NCBI GenBank assembly: GCA_032117095.1
Contig: JAULZZ010000128.1
Location: 1 to 14,786 of the forward strand
Direction of reading: 5' to 3'
Length of the DNA: 14,786 bases
DNA from: REEB470 sp032117095
Lineage (GTDB): Bacteria > Bacillota > Bacilli > Paenibacillales > YIM-B00363
The position numbers and the translations under genes are program-made. The notes beneath the pieces were generated by a model. It saw only the letters and a list, made by a program, of their open reading frames with translations. It had not been told where the DNA came from and searched no databases. Positions within the stretch are counted from its first letter, which is position 1. Each line of letters opens with the position of its first letter. This document shows positions 1 to 6,950 of the stretch, piece by piece.

Positions 1-313
1 CCATCCGTATAATCACGAATTGCTTTTTTCTCGTCAGCAGTCAACGATTGAAACCAACATTGGAAAAACCGCATGCCAAATGAACGTGCTGTTTCATTGT
101 TTTTAAAATTTATAGCTTCACATGGTGCAATACTCCCAGCACTGGACTTAGAAAAAGGACTGCATAATTTTTGTAGCGCTGCGGCCACGTCGTATTGGTG
201 TGAGTTTTGCAGTTCTTGGATCTGTTCTTGGCACCATGCTGAAATGGAAATTTGTGACCCCCTCTGCTGGAATTTTTGGAACATCCGTTCCGCTTCTTGT
301 GCTGGTGTCAGGG
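1..313 (-). CDS. Distal part of putative secreted ADP-ribosyltransferase toxin (partial, open at window edge)
   Basis: Reading the minus strand from 311 down to 1, one frame stays open for about 103 codons with no stop and leaves the window. Its last residues contain WFQSLTADEKKAIRDYT, preceded by an ETARSFGMRFF stretch. This matches what I know of the N-terminal part of the ADP-ribosyltransferase exoenzyme domain (iota/VIP2/C3 type): a helix with a W, then 'SLT..EK.AI..YT'. The catalytic R, STS and ExE motifs would lie downstream, outside the window, so activity cannot be judged. The segment is most likely the continuation of the signal-peptide ORF on the other side of the N run. The frames do not match with exactly 10 Ns, but they match if the true gap length is 2 modulo 3, or if the flanks overlap by one G. 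Family assignment is by motif memory only, with moderate confidence. Confidence 0.6.
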
Positions 314-323
314 NNNNNNNNNN
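314..323. other. Assembly gap (10 Ns)
   Basis: A run of ten Ns, probably a scaffold placeholder. The left flank ends in AGGG and the right flank begins GATCCC. Collapsing one shared G gives the palindrome AGGGATCCCT and joins the two minus-strand reading frames without a stop, so the real gap may be absent or very small. Confidence 0.95.
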
Positions 324-784
324 GATCCCTTTTTTCTTTGGTTTTTAAGAAGTTCTTGGGCTTTTTGTTGTACTCTATCTTTTAATTTCAAAGCAAGTTC
401 ACCAGTAATTTTATTCGCCTTATTGAAATTATCGACATAGGTACCTACGCATTTGGCAACGTCTAACTTATTTTTACATAGCACAAGGTAAAGAGACGCC
501 AAGGTGACAACCGCTTCTGCGAGCTTCACACCACCGATGATTACAAAACCGAACGCAACTTTTTCTGTCTCATTTTTATTTGGTATATTATTAGGCATCT
601 TATTAGAAAGATTTTTTTTGTTGTTTTTAACGTTGGCAGTGGGAAGCGCCCCTTTTGTTTTTGGTACATTTTTTGCACTGACTGCCCCATGAAACCCACT
701 ACATACGAGTGTCAATGACAAGAGGAAGGACAAGATCAACTTGCGATTTTTCTTTTTTTTACTTTGTTGTGTGAACAGATGCAT
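324..784 (-). CDS. Secreted protein, N-terminal part of putative ADP-ribosyltransferase toxin (interrupted by gap)
   Basis: The ATG at 784 has the ribosome binding site AAGGAGAG six bases upstream. The first 37 residues form a classical Sec signal peptide: a Lys/Arg-rich start (KKKKNRK), the hydrophobic core LILSFLLSLTLV, and a VSA cleavage motif before KN. A low-complexity Asn/Lys/Pro linker follows (about 38-75), then a hydrophobic helix (about 77-103), then a Lys/Gln-rich amphipathic stretch that runs into the N run after residue 153. Codon use is visibly richer in A and T than in ileS or trxB, which suggests a different origin or selection. Alone, this part matches no family I recognise. 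Joined to the frame beyond the gap it would be an exported protein with an ADP-ribosyltransferase-like region. The gene stands alone, separated from the upstream operon by a terminator and a repeat. Confidence 0.75.
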
Positions 785-820
785 TCAAATCTCTCCTTAG
801 CATGTGGAATGGGGGGCATA

Positions 821-948
821 ATACGAAACACGTATTGAAAACATATCCACAGAGGGATGCTTTTTGTGGGAAAGCACACCGCATTTTAAACCGAGACCAA
901 AAGGCATCGACTTCCCGCAGCGATATCGTTTGAAATCGTGTTTTGTAT
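821..948. repeat. MITE-like inverted-ended repeat, copy A
   Basis: The left end (821-846, beginning ATACGAAACACGTATTG) is matched by the reverse complement of the right end (923-948, reading ATACAAAACACGATTTC) at about 20 of 26 positions. The element is about 128 bases and encodes nothing. Its left end agrees with copy C (1155 onward) at 19 of the first 23 positions. Its interior ATGCTTTTTGTG recurs in copy F (near 6082). No clear target duplication is visible. It sits just upstream of the secreted-toxin gene, and a TATTAT hexamer straddles its edge. Confidence 0.6.
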
Positions 949-1110
949 GACATCATTGTGTACCCGACAAAATGAATATATCACGTTGTTATTTTTATTT
1001 CAAGGGCATGTGCGGAAAATAATGCCCAGGGGTGTCGAAGGAGGAGTAGCGTCCTTAATTGTAAATGAATCAATAGGAATGAAAAATTTCTACGGTTACT
1101 GATAAAATGG

Positions 1111-1138
1111 AATAAAAAAAGCATCGATATTCGATGCT
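1111..1138 (-). terminator. Rho-independent terminator of the ylm-ileS operon
   Basis: On the minus strand, stem AGCATCGA, loop ATA and stem TCGATGCT are followed by a run of seven Ts. It lies about 290 bases past the stop of the DUF5665-type gene, beyond the two tandem repeats, and is the first plausible stop for the ileS transcript. Confidence 0.75.
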
Positions 1139-1154
1139 CGTATGAATGGTACTA

Positions 1155-1259
1155 ATACTAAACACTGATTGAATACAGGAATCCTATTGGTTAAAAAGCG
1201 CCGTGATTTCTTGTGAAATGGGCCCCTTGGTATGGACATTTTTAATCCGTGTTTAGTGT
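1155..1259. repeat. Inverted-ended repeat, copy C (first of a tandem pair)
   Basis: The left end ATACTAAACACTGATTGAAT (from 1155) is matched by the reverse complement of the right end, ACACTAAACACGGATTAAAA (1259 downward), at about 17 of 20 positions. The segment 1160-1197 is repeated at 1260-1297 with 32 of 38 identities, exactly 100 bases apart. The right-end TTTTTAATCC at 1239 also recurs exactly 100 bases on. No coding potential is seen. Confidence 0.65.
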
Positions 1260-1367
1260 AAACACTATTCGAATACCGCAATCCTACTGGTTAAAAATCA
1301 ATTTTCTTTCTCTTAAAAGTAAACGTTCTGCATCGATGTTTTTAATCCATGTTTCGTATGACATAGG
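1258..1367. repeat. Inverted-ended repeat, copy D (second of a tandem pair)
   Basis: This is the second copy in register with copy C: the left block is at 1260-1297 and the right block at 1339-1365. Its right end, TTTCGTATGACAT, closely resembles the right end of copy A (TTTTGTATGACAT, 941-953). The middle (1298-1336) has diverged from copy C while the ends are conserved, as expected if the ends matter. Confidence 0.6.
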
Positions 1368-1424
1368 CATAGGTAGCATAACGGGGGATGGAAAATCGTG
1401 CATGAAGAGCATCCACGTTTTCAT

Positions 1425-1745
1425 TCACAGCTTCATCTGTCGTTGCACAATTTCCACTAACTCGGCGATGTATTGCCCGATTATCGGCAAATTCAATGCG
1501 CCAATTTGTTTGAGTCCATAGACGATCGTCGCCGAAAACAGCGTAAACCCAATGGCAATGCCGACACCACGTGCGATGCCGGCAAGAAGATTGCGCCAAA
1601 TGAGTTGGCGTGGCGTATTGAGCAACTGCACATATTCTGCCAGCTGCGAACGTTGCAAATATTGTTCGATCGTTTGCAAATGTGCATGGAGTTGCTGCCC
1701 GTGAGAAGTTGCTGGTGCGCCTTGCTCTTCGATACGTTCAACCAT
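1425..1745 (-). CDS. DUF5665-type small membrane protein
   Basis: This 106-residue protein follows ileS. A longer reading from 1811 would overlap ileS, so I chose the ATG at 1745, which has AGGGG five bases upstream and sits 25 bases after the ileS stop. Residues about 20-50 (LQTIEQYLQRSQLAEYVQLL, then PRQLIWRN) look helical. A glycine-rich membrane segment follows (about 52-78, GIARGVGIAIGFTLF), then LNLPIIGQYIAELVEIV. This layout, with an AEYV..L..PR.L.W.N block leading into GxARGVG.AIGFTL, is what I remember of the DUF5665 family in Firmicutes. No biochemical function is known to me. It is the last gene of the operon, so its job cannot be deduced from ileS alone. Confidence 0.8.
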   Translation of the reverse strand: MVERIEEQGAPATSHGQQLHAHLQTIEQYLQRSQLAEYVQLLNTPRQLIWRNLLAGIARGVGIAIGFTLFSATIVYGLKQIGALNLPIIGQYIAELVEIVQRQMKL

Positions 1746-1770
1746 ACCATCCCCTGCTTTCGGATCGCGT

Positions 1771-4557
1771 TTAGGACGTTGCGCTGGCAAGTACATCTGC
1801 ACAACGGGCACAAAGGGTTGGATGTCGCAAATCGCCCCCTACATCCAGCGTAACATTCCAACAACGCACACATTTTTCCCCGCGTGCACGTGTCACTTCA
1901 ACGCGCGCCAAATGCGGTGCGTCCCCCAATGACTGTTCGTCCGTATGCACCGTGACTGCAGAAACCAAAAACAATGCATGCATTGGCGCTGGAAACGTCT
2001 CGATCCACGCACGAAACGCCTCATTGGCAAACAGATGGACGTGTGCCTCCAAACTATTCGTAATGCGCTTGCTTTTTCGCTCCGTTTCGAGCGCCTTTAA
2101 TACTTCGTTGCGCACACTCTTATAAGATGCCCATTTTTGCTCCAACGCATCGTCGATCCATGCCGTACGTATTGGCGTATACGCCTCTTCTTGGACAAAC
2201 GTATGGTGATGGCCCACGTGGTGTTGCCAAATTTCTTGTGCCGTATGCGGAATCAACGGACATAAGAGCGGAGTCAAACTACGCACCATTTCATACATGA
2301 CCGTTTGTACCACGCGACGTGTCTGGTGCGTGACTGCATCTGCATACAAGGTGTCTTTCATCACATCCAAATAAAACGCACTCATCTCTACGGCCAAAAA
2401 ATGATACATCGCTTGATACACCACGTGAAAATCGTACTGGTCGTACGCATCGATGCATTGTTGACGTACGCGTTCCATCTGACTGCACACGTACCGATCA
2501 ATCTCACGAAACGTGTCAAACGGTTGGGCATGCACGTGTGGGTCGAAATCAACCAAGTTCCCCAACATAAAGCGAAAAGTGTTGCGTATTTTGCGATAGC
2601 CGTCACTCGCTTGTTGGAGCATCCCCGAAGACAGGCGCTGATCTTGTTTGTACTCCACGGAAGCGACCCATACCCTTAGGATGTCCGCTCCGAGCGTATC
2701 ACAAACGTGCAACGGATCGACGGTATTGCCCAACGACTTGGACATTTTGTGTCCTTGGGCGTCCATCGTAAAGCCGTGGCTGAGTACCGCCTTATACGGT
2801 GCAACGCCTTGTGTCGCAACGGACGTGATGAGTGAAGAATTAAACCATCCGCGATACTGATCGGACCCTTCTACATACAAATCCGCTGGAAATCCAAGCT
2901 CTTCGCGCTGTTGCAACACCGCATGATGACTCGAACCCGAATCAAACCACACATCCATAATGTCTGTTTCTTTCGTAAAGGTATCATGGCCACACGCCGT
3001 ACATGCCGTGCCAGGGGGCAACCAAGCATCCGCTTCGGTACAAAACCAATCGTCCGTCCCGTGCGTCGCAATGCGTGAAGCGATCCATTCGATCGAAGCA
3101 TCGTCCACGTGCGCTGTCCCACAGTGCGCACAATACAAGATGGGGATCGGCACGCCCCATGCACGTTGTCGCGAAATGCACCAATCTTTGCGGTCCGCGA
3201 TCATGTTGTACAACCGTGACTCTCCCCACGAAGGCACCCATTGCACGTGTTGGATTTCGGTGAGCATGTGTGCACGAATCGGGGCAATGGAGGCAAACCA
3301 CTGCTGTGTTGCCCGATACATCACAGGTTTTTTCGTGCGCCAGTCGTGCGCATACGCATGTCGAATTTCGCTACGATGCAATAACAAGCCTGCTTGTTGT
3401 ACGTGGTCCATCACGACTGCATTGGCTTTCTCGTAATACAGCCCAGCGAGTGCACCCGCTTCTGTGGTGAATTTCCCTTGCCCATCAATAAAACACAACA
3501 CTTCTAACCCGTATTGCTGCCCCACAAAAAAATCGTCTTCCCCGTGCCCAGGCGCTGTATGCACACACCCTGTTCCAGCATCCAACGTGACATGCTCCCC
3601 ACACACAACCAAAGACGTCTTGTGTGCAAAAAATGGGTGTGCACACGTGCTGTATTCCAAATGTTTTCCGCTGCATTCCTGTAGCGATGTCCATGATCGC
3701 CACCCCAATGTTTGTGCCACTTCGGTCAGGCGCTGTGTTGCTACACCAAACGTGCGTCCTTCTTGTTCTTTTTGCGTTGCTTCCTTGACCGTCACAAACA
3801 CATACGTATACGAAGGATGAACCGCAACACCGACATTTGCCGGCAACGTCCACGGGGTCGTCGTCCAAATGAGGAGCTCTGCCCCTGCGGGCACACCGTT
3901 TTTTGCCTCGCGTAAGGGAAACGCCACATAAATCGACGGCGATGTTTTCTCGAAGTATTCAATTTCCGCCTCTGCGAGCGCACTTTCTGAAGACGGAGAC
4001 CAATACACCGGTTTGAGTCCCTTATAGATGAGTCCTCGCTTCACCATTTCTCCGAACAAGCGAATTTGTGCCGCTTCATATTGCGGTTCTAACGTCGTAT
4101 ACGGATGGTCCCAGTCCGCCAAAATTCCGAGTCGTTGAAATTGTTTTTTTTGTTCCTCCACCCATTGCTTTGCATACGCTGCACATTTTTGCCGAAAAGC
4201 CAACGTCGTCATTTTTTTACGGTCTACGCCCTCGGCTTGCACGATCGCCTGCTCGATTGGCAATCCGTGTGTGTCCCACCCTGGCACGTACGGTACTTCG
4301 TATCCTTGCAACGTTTTGTGTCGCACGATGATGTCTTTGATGATCTTATTGAGTGCATGTCCGATATGAATATTGCCATTGGCATAAGGCGGGCCGTCAT
4401 GCAGGATGAATTTCGGTTTCCCTTGGTTTGCCTTTCGCAGACGCGCATACAACTGCGCATCGTCCCACTGTTGTTGGAACTGCGGTTCAGCCTGCGGCAA
4501 ATTGGCTTTCATCGCTAAGACGTTTTCAGGCAACTGCAACGTTTTGGCGTAATCCAC
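1771..4557 (-). CDS. ileS: Isoleucine-tRNA ligase
   Basis: Class I aminoacyl-tRNA synthetase charging tRNA-Ile in the cytoplasm; 928 residues, close to the B. subtilis length. Visible motifs: HIGH at 64-67 within DGPPYANGNIHIGHALNK; editing-domain signatures TTTPWTLPAN (232-241) and GTGCVHTAPGHGEDDF (328-343); WFDSGSSH (537-544); KMSKS at 604-608; and a C-terminal zinc site C896, C899, C916, C919. A second Cys pair set (C476/C479 and C519/C522) suggests an extra zinc ribbon before the DxxDVWFDSG block, absent from B. subtilis IleS as I recall it. The start is GTG at 4557 with a strong AAGGAGGAT site. Only 49 bases separate it from divIVA, so there is no room for a T-box leader like that of B. 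subtilis ileS, and expression probably follows the upstream ylm/divIVA transcript. Confidence 0.98.
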   Translation of the reverse strand: MDYAKTLQLPENVLAMKANLPQAEPQFQQQWDDAQLYARLRKANQGKPKFILHDGPPYANGNIHIGHALNKIIKDIIVRHKTLQGYEVPYVPGWDTHGLPIEQAIVQAEGVDRKKMTTLAFRQKCAAYAKQWVEEQKKQFQRLGILADWDHPYTTLEPQYEAAQIRLFGEMVKRGLIYKGLKPVYWSPSSESALAEAEIEYFEKTSPSIYVAFPLREAKNGVPAGAELLIWTTTPWTLPANVGVAVHPSYTYVFVTVKEATQKEQEGRTFGVATQRLTEVAQTLGWRSWTSLQECSGKHLEYSTCAHPFFAHKTSLVVCGEHVTLDAGTGCVHTAPGHGEDDFFVGQQYGLEVLCFIDGQGKFTTEAGALAGLYYEKANAVVMDHVQQAGLLLHRSEIRHAYAHDWRTKKPVMYRATQQWFASIAPIRAHMLTEIQHVQWVPSWGESRLYNMIADRKDWCISRQRAWGVPIPILYCAHCGTAHVDDASIEWIASRIATHGTDDWFCTEADAWLPPGTACTACGHDTFTKETDIMDVWFDSGSSHHAVLQQREELGFPADLYVEGSDQYRGWFNSSLITSVATQGVAPYKAVLSHGFTMDAQGHKMSKSLGNTVDPLHVCDTLGADILRVWVASVEYKQDQRLSSGMLQQASDGYRKIRNTFRFMLGNLVDFDPHVHAQPFDTFREIDRYVCSQMERVRQQCIDAYDQYDFHVVYQAMYHFLAVEMSAFYLDVMKDTLYADAVTHQTRRVVQTVMYEMVRSLTPLLCPLIPHTAQEIWQHHVGHHHTFVQEEAYTPIRTAWIDDALEQKWASYKSVRNEVLKALETERKSKRITNSLEAHVHLFANEAFRAWIETFPAPMHALFLVSAVTVHTDEQSLGDAPHLARVEVTRARGEKCVRCWNVTLDVGGDLRHPTLCARCADVLASATS

Positions 4558-4606
4558 CTGATATCCTCCTTGTTGTCGCTCACGGGGTTCCCCTCGGCAC
4601 CCCCGC

Positions 4607-5071
4607 TCATTTACTTTCTAACGTTTTCCAATCTTCCTGACTGAGCAAATCGAGTTGCGCCTCGATGAGCGACTTAAAGCGCATGCGGTAAATCGACGCT
4701 TGTTTTTTTAATTCTTCCGTCTCGATCGCAGTCTGCCGCGCCACCGTCAACGCCTCATTGATAATCCGATTTGCATTTTTCTCCGCCTCTTTGACGATGA
4801 GCTGGGACTCTTTTTTGGCGTTTTGTCGGAGGTCATCCGCCGTTTCCTGTGCTAAAATAATCGTCTTACTCAGTGTTTCTTCGATGCTTGCGAAATGGTG
4901 CAACTTCTCGACGAGCAAACTTTGTTCCGTCTGTGCATCCGTATATTTTCGCAACAGCATCTCATAATCATGAATGATGAGTTTCATAAACTCGTTCACC
5001 TCATCCACGTCATAGCCCCATAGTCGCTTATTAAACTGTTTGTTCTCCATGTCTAGCGGTGTTAATGCCAT
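4607..5071 (-). CDS. divIVA: Cell division/polarity protein DivIVA
   Basis: This 154-residue coiled-coil protein recognises negatively curved membrane at septa and poles and recruits partners; in spore formers it also helps anchor the chromosome origin. The start is ATG at 5071, downstream of GGGGGAGAG, giving MALTPLDMENKQF as in family members; the ATG at 5089 adds an atypical extension. The N-terminal lipid-binding domain is clear (GYDVDEVNEFM, residues 19-29) and is followed by long heptad-rich coiled coil from about residue 30 to the end, ending with the SLIEAQLDLL motif. At the positions of B. subtilis F17 and R18, which insert into and contact the membrane, this protein has L17 and W18. 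It lies between ylmH and ileS, as in B. subtilis. Confidence 0.95.
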   Translation of the reverse strand: MALTPLDMENKQFNKRLWGYDVDEVNEFMKLIIHDYEMLLRKYTDAQTEQSLLVEKLHHFASIEETLSKTIILAQETADDLRQNAKKESQLIVKEAEKNANRIINEALTVARQTAIETEELKKQASIYRMRFKSLIEAQLDLLSQEDWKTLESK

Positions 5072-5125
5072 CTTCGCTCTCCCCCTCACACGTGCTGTAC
5101 GATTCAGATAACATGTTCCACCATA

Positions 5126-5891
5126 TTATACATATTTTGCAACATGTAGTCGAATGCGCCCTGATCTTGTCACTCCTTCCGTTGCTTCTAACCGAAAACG
5201 ACCGAACCCACTCATCGACACCGTATCCCCAATGCGCAACGTCGCAGCGGGCGAATCCACGACTTGCCAGTTCACTTTGCAACGCCCTGCTTTAATGGGC
5301 AAGACGACTCGCGTCCGACAAATGGCACACTTCGCTCAGTACACCGTCTAAACGAAGAGACGCAACCGAACACGTCACCTTTGTTACCTGCGGTTCATAC
5401 GTCGCCACGACATCCCAATCCGCCCGATCGACCGTCACAGGCACGGTTCCGACTTGCGTAAATTCACTCCGAAACAACGGTACGAGCTCCTCCGCAACGA
5501 CCGCATATGCCCGATCAGAAAAAACGAGAATATCACCTACTTTTTCACGTTTGATTCCTATGCCGAGCATGGCACCTAAATAATCGCCGTGGTCTAATCC
5601 CATTGCCGTGTTCCGTTGTGGCACAATGGTCAACAACGCCAACGAAAACGCCTCGTCTGTCACCTGCGCGGCGTCGAGACTAAAACAGGCACGTACACGC
5701 TCTGCAGACAAAAAACCACCGAACATGCGCACTTTTACACGCCCATGACGGTTTGCCTGTGCGTGAACGAGCTGTTGTTGGCGCGGATCTAGGAAATCCG
5801 TGAAGCGAGGCTTATAATATGACACCGCATCGTCCATCATGCGCTCGATTTTGGCTATCCAGTGCGTCTCCTCTGTACGCGTCGTTCCCAT
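5126..5891 (-). pseudogene. ylmH: YlmH, S4-domain RNA-binding protein, frameshifted
   Basis: The ATG at 5891 (AAGGGGG upstream) opens a frame of 199 codons with the usual YlmH N-terminal and middle domains (FTDFLDPRQQQL; GLDHGDYLGAMLGIGIKREK; AYAVVAEEL). It stops at 5292, just after the S4 domain begins (SLRLDGVLSEVCHLS). The missing S4 remainder is intact in another frame, RTRVVLPIKAGRCKVNW through FGRFRLEATEG to HVAKYV, ending at TAA 5128-5126. The pieces fit the family alignment if two bases, probably CG of a CGCG, are lost near 5315-5318. The span of 766 bases plus 2 gives 255 residues, against 257 in B. subtilis. The gene is otherwise undecayed, so a sequencing or assembly error or a recent mutation is likelier than an old pseudogene. 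In B. subtilis YlmH is linked to division and, through its S4 domain, to ribosome quality control. Confidence 0.9.
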
Positions 5892-5948
5892 CTGCGTCCC
5901 CCTTCTTTACTACCTGTCGCCAAAAAATCGCGATCCGCAATCCTATGA

Positions 5949-6047
5949 GGGCACCTCTATAAAGGGCATCGTACGCATAAACACAAACGAAAAAAACGCT
6001 TGTTTACTGCAAAGGGATGTTTTATAAATCGGTTTATAGAGGTACCC
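5949..6047. repeat. Long-hairpin element with 15-base inverted ends, copy E
   Basis: GGGCACCTCTATAAA (5949-5963) faces TTTATAGAGGTACCC (6033-6047). On the minus strand the one mismatch becomes a U-G wobble, so the RNA would have an unbroken 15-pair stem enclosing about 69 bases. A partial inner stem around AAACAAGCG...CGTTTGTG flanks seven Ts. The element is 99 bases, like the other repeats, and shares AGGGATG with copy A, but its outer ends differ. It lies between ylmG and ylmH, inside the operon. Confidence 0.6.
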
Positions 6048-6056
6048 ATGCACCAC

Positions 6057-6152
6057 ACATCGAAAACACATACGAAAGAAGAATGCTTTTTGTGAGATAA
6101 AAAAGGCGCTTTAGCCGATAATGTATATGTACTAAAATCGTGTTTCATCGTA
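6057..6152. repeat. Inverted-ended repeat, copy F
   Basis: The left end ACATCGAAAACACATACGAA (from 6057) is roughly matched by the reverse complement of the right end, TACGATGAAACACGATTTTA (6152 downward). The right end shares AAATCGTGTTT with copy A (934-944), and the interior shares ATGCTTTTTGTG (6082-6093) with copy A (858-869). It lies directly after ylmG. A weak GGC/GCC hairpin followed by six Ts on the minus strand (about 6099-6116) could attenuate transcription into ylmH. Confidence 0.5.
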
Positions 6153-6176
6153 GGGCTTTTTTCATAAATAAAAAAC

Positions 6177-6452
6177 TTATAGCACAAACAAAACGATGGT
6201 CTTGATGCCGAGCCATATAAACTGCAACACGAAAATCGCTGCGAGCGGAGATAAATCGATCACACCGCCGATGGGAGGGATAAACCGCCGAAAAATCGAC
6301 AAATAAGGTTCGACAAATTTTGCCAAGTAGAGCCCCACTGTGCTTTCACGTGCATTGGGCAACCACGACATTAGGATGTACGCTATTATCATAAAAAAAT
6401 AAATGTTGTATGCGAACGAAAGCAAATCCAGCACCGTTGACTCCAAGAACAT
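6177..6452 (-). CDS. ylmG: YggT-family membrane protein YlmG
   Basis: This 91-residue integral membrane protein has two hydrophobic segments (about 8-30 and 64-88) separated by a loop containing FVEPYLSIFRRFIPPIGGVIDLSPL, the YggT family signature. The ATG at 6452 follows a very strong AAGGAGGTG site. The family is conserved next to sepF across Gram-positive bacteria and in plastids and is associated with division-site or nucleoid organisation; the exact function is unsettled. It follows sepF after 36 bases, so the two are probably co-transcribed. The gap to ylmH (285 bases) is much wider and is filled by two inverted-ended elements. Confidence 0.93.
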   Translation of the reverse strand: MFLESTVLDLLSFAYNIYFFMIIAYILMSWLPNARESTVGLYLAKFVEPYLSIFRRFIPPIGGVIDLSPLAAIFVLQFIWLGIKTIVLFVL

Positions 6453-6488
6453 AACACCTCCTTAGTATTTTGTAATTTGGCATTCGTA

Positions 6489-6902
6489 CTACATCGGTGC
6501 AGCCTGTTCATGAAGCCATTCACTGATCGTCCCTTGAATCTCCGTGGATTCAGGGGCACACACGAAAATGTTCGTCCCTACTTTGGAGATGGCGCCATTG
6601 AGGGCGTACACCGTACCACTGAGAAAATCAACGATGCGAATCGCATGGTCGGGATGAATGCGCTGCAAGTTTACGACAATGACACGGCGCGAACGCAAAT
6701 AATCCGCCAATTGCTGGGCTTCTTCGTAAGAACGCGGTTCGCACAACACGAGTTTGGAGGACTTGTGTGCGTGCAATGAAACAATGTTGTTGCGCGTTTT
6801 TTTTACGTCTTGTGCACGTACTTCCTCGTCCGCTGTCGTGTGTACCCCCCGCTCTTCTTCGTCGTCTTGGATGCCAAAAAAATGCATCAGTCGATTAAAC
6901 AT
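6489..6902 (-). CDS. sepF: Cell division protein SepF
   Basis: This 137-residue cytoplasmic protein polymerises into arcs and tethers FtsZ to the membrane. I chose the ATG at 6902 because GGAGG lies eight bases upstream; the ATG at 6917 lies upstream of that site and lacks its own. The N-terminus MFNRLMHFFG fits the short amphipathic membrane-binding helix, followed by an acidic, variable linker (DDEEERG). The conserved C-terminal core is clear: KLVLCEPRSYEEAQQLADYL, then VIVVNLQRI, RIVDFLSGTVYALNG and VGTNIFVCAP. Its place between ylmE and ylmG is the classical one. Confidence 0.95.
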   Translation of the reverse strand: MFNRLMHFFGIQDDEEERGVHTTADEEVRAQDVKKTRNNIVSLHAHKSSKLVLCEPRSYEEAQQLADYLRSRRVIVVNLQRIHPDHAIRIVDFLSGTVYALNGAISKVGTNIFVCAPESTEIQGTISEWLHEQAAPM

Positions 6903-6950
6903 CCCTTTCCCCTCCATTTCACCGTTGAACCGTATGAATGAAAAAATACA

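Larger units (their letters stand above)
785..1424. other. 640-base non-coding stretch with repeats and a terminator
   Basis: I find no convincing gene here: the short ORFs lack ribosome binding sites and recognisable sequence. The stretch holds three related inverted-ended repeats (821-948, 1155-1259, about 1258-1367) and a rho-independent terminator (1111-1138). A GGGCAT/ATGCCC hairpin near 1003-1028 has no T tract. The leader of the secreted-protein gene is also here, with a TATTAT -10-like hexamer on the minus strand at 818-823 but no clear -35. Confidence 0.7.

Noticed and set aside
759..956. Minus-strand 65-codon ORF upstream of the secreted protein
   Set aside because: No ribosome binding site, it lies almost wholly in repeat copy A and overlaps the real gene's start.
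1003..1028. GGGCAT...ATGCCC hairpin as a second terminator
   Set aside because: The stem is six pairs with a long loop and neither strand has a T tract after it.
1155..1367. CRISPR-like repeat-spacer array
   Set aside because: Only two units, imperfect repeats of 38 bases, inverted ends around each unit, and no cas genes.
2305..4518. Several long plus-strand ORFs opposite ileS (for example 2960-3436, 3464-3820, 4105-4518)
   Set aside because: They mirror the codon structure of ileS, lack ribosome binding sites and have Cys/His/Arg-rich, unfamilial sequences.
4558..4606. T-box leader for ileS
   Set aside because: Only 49 bases separate divIVA and ileS. There is a small GGGG/CCCC hairpin but no specifier loop or T-box core, and no U tract.
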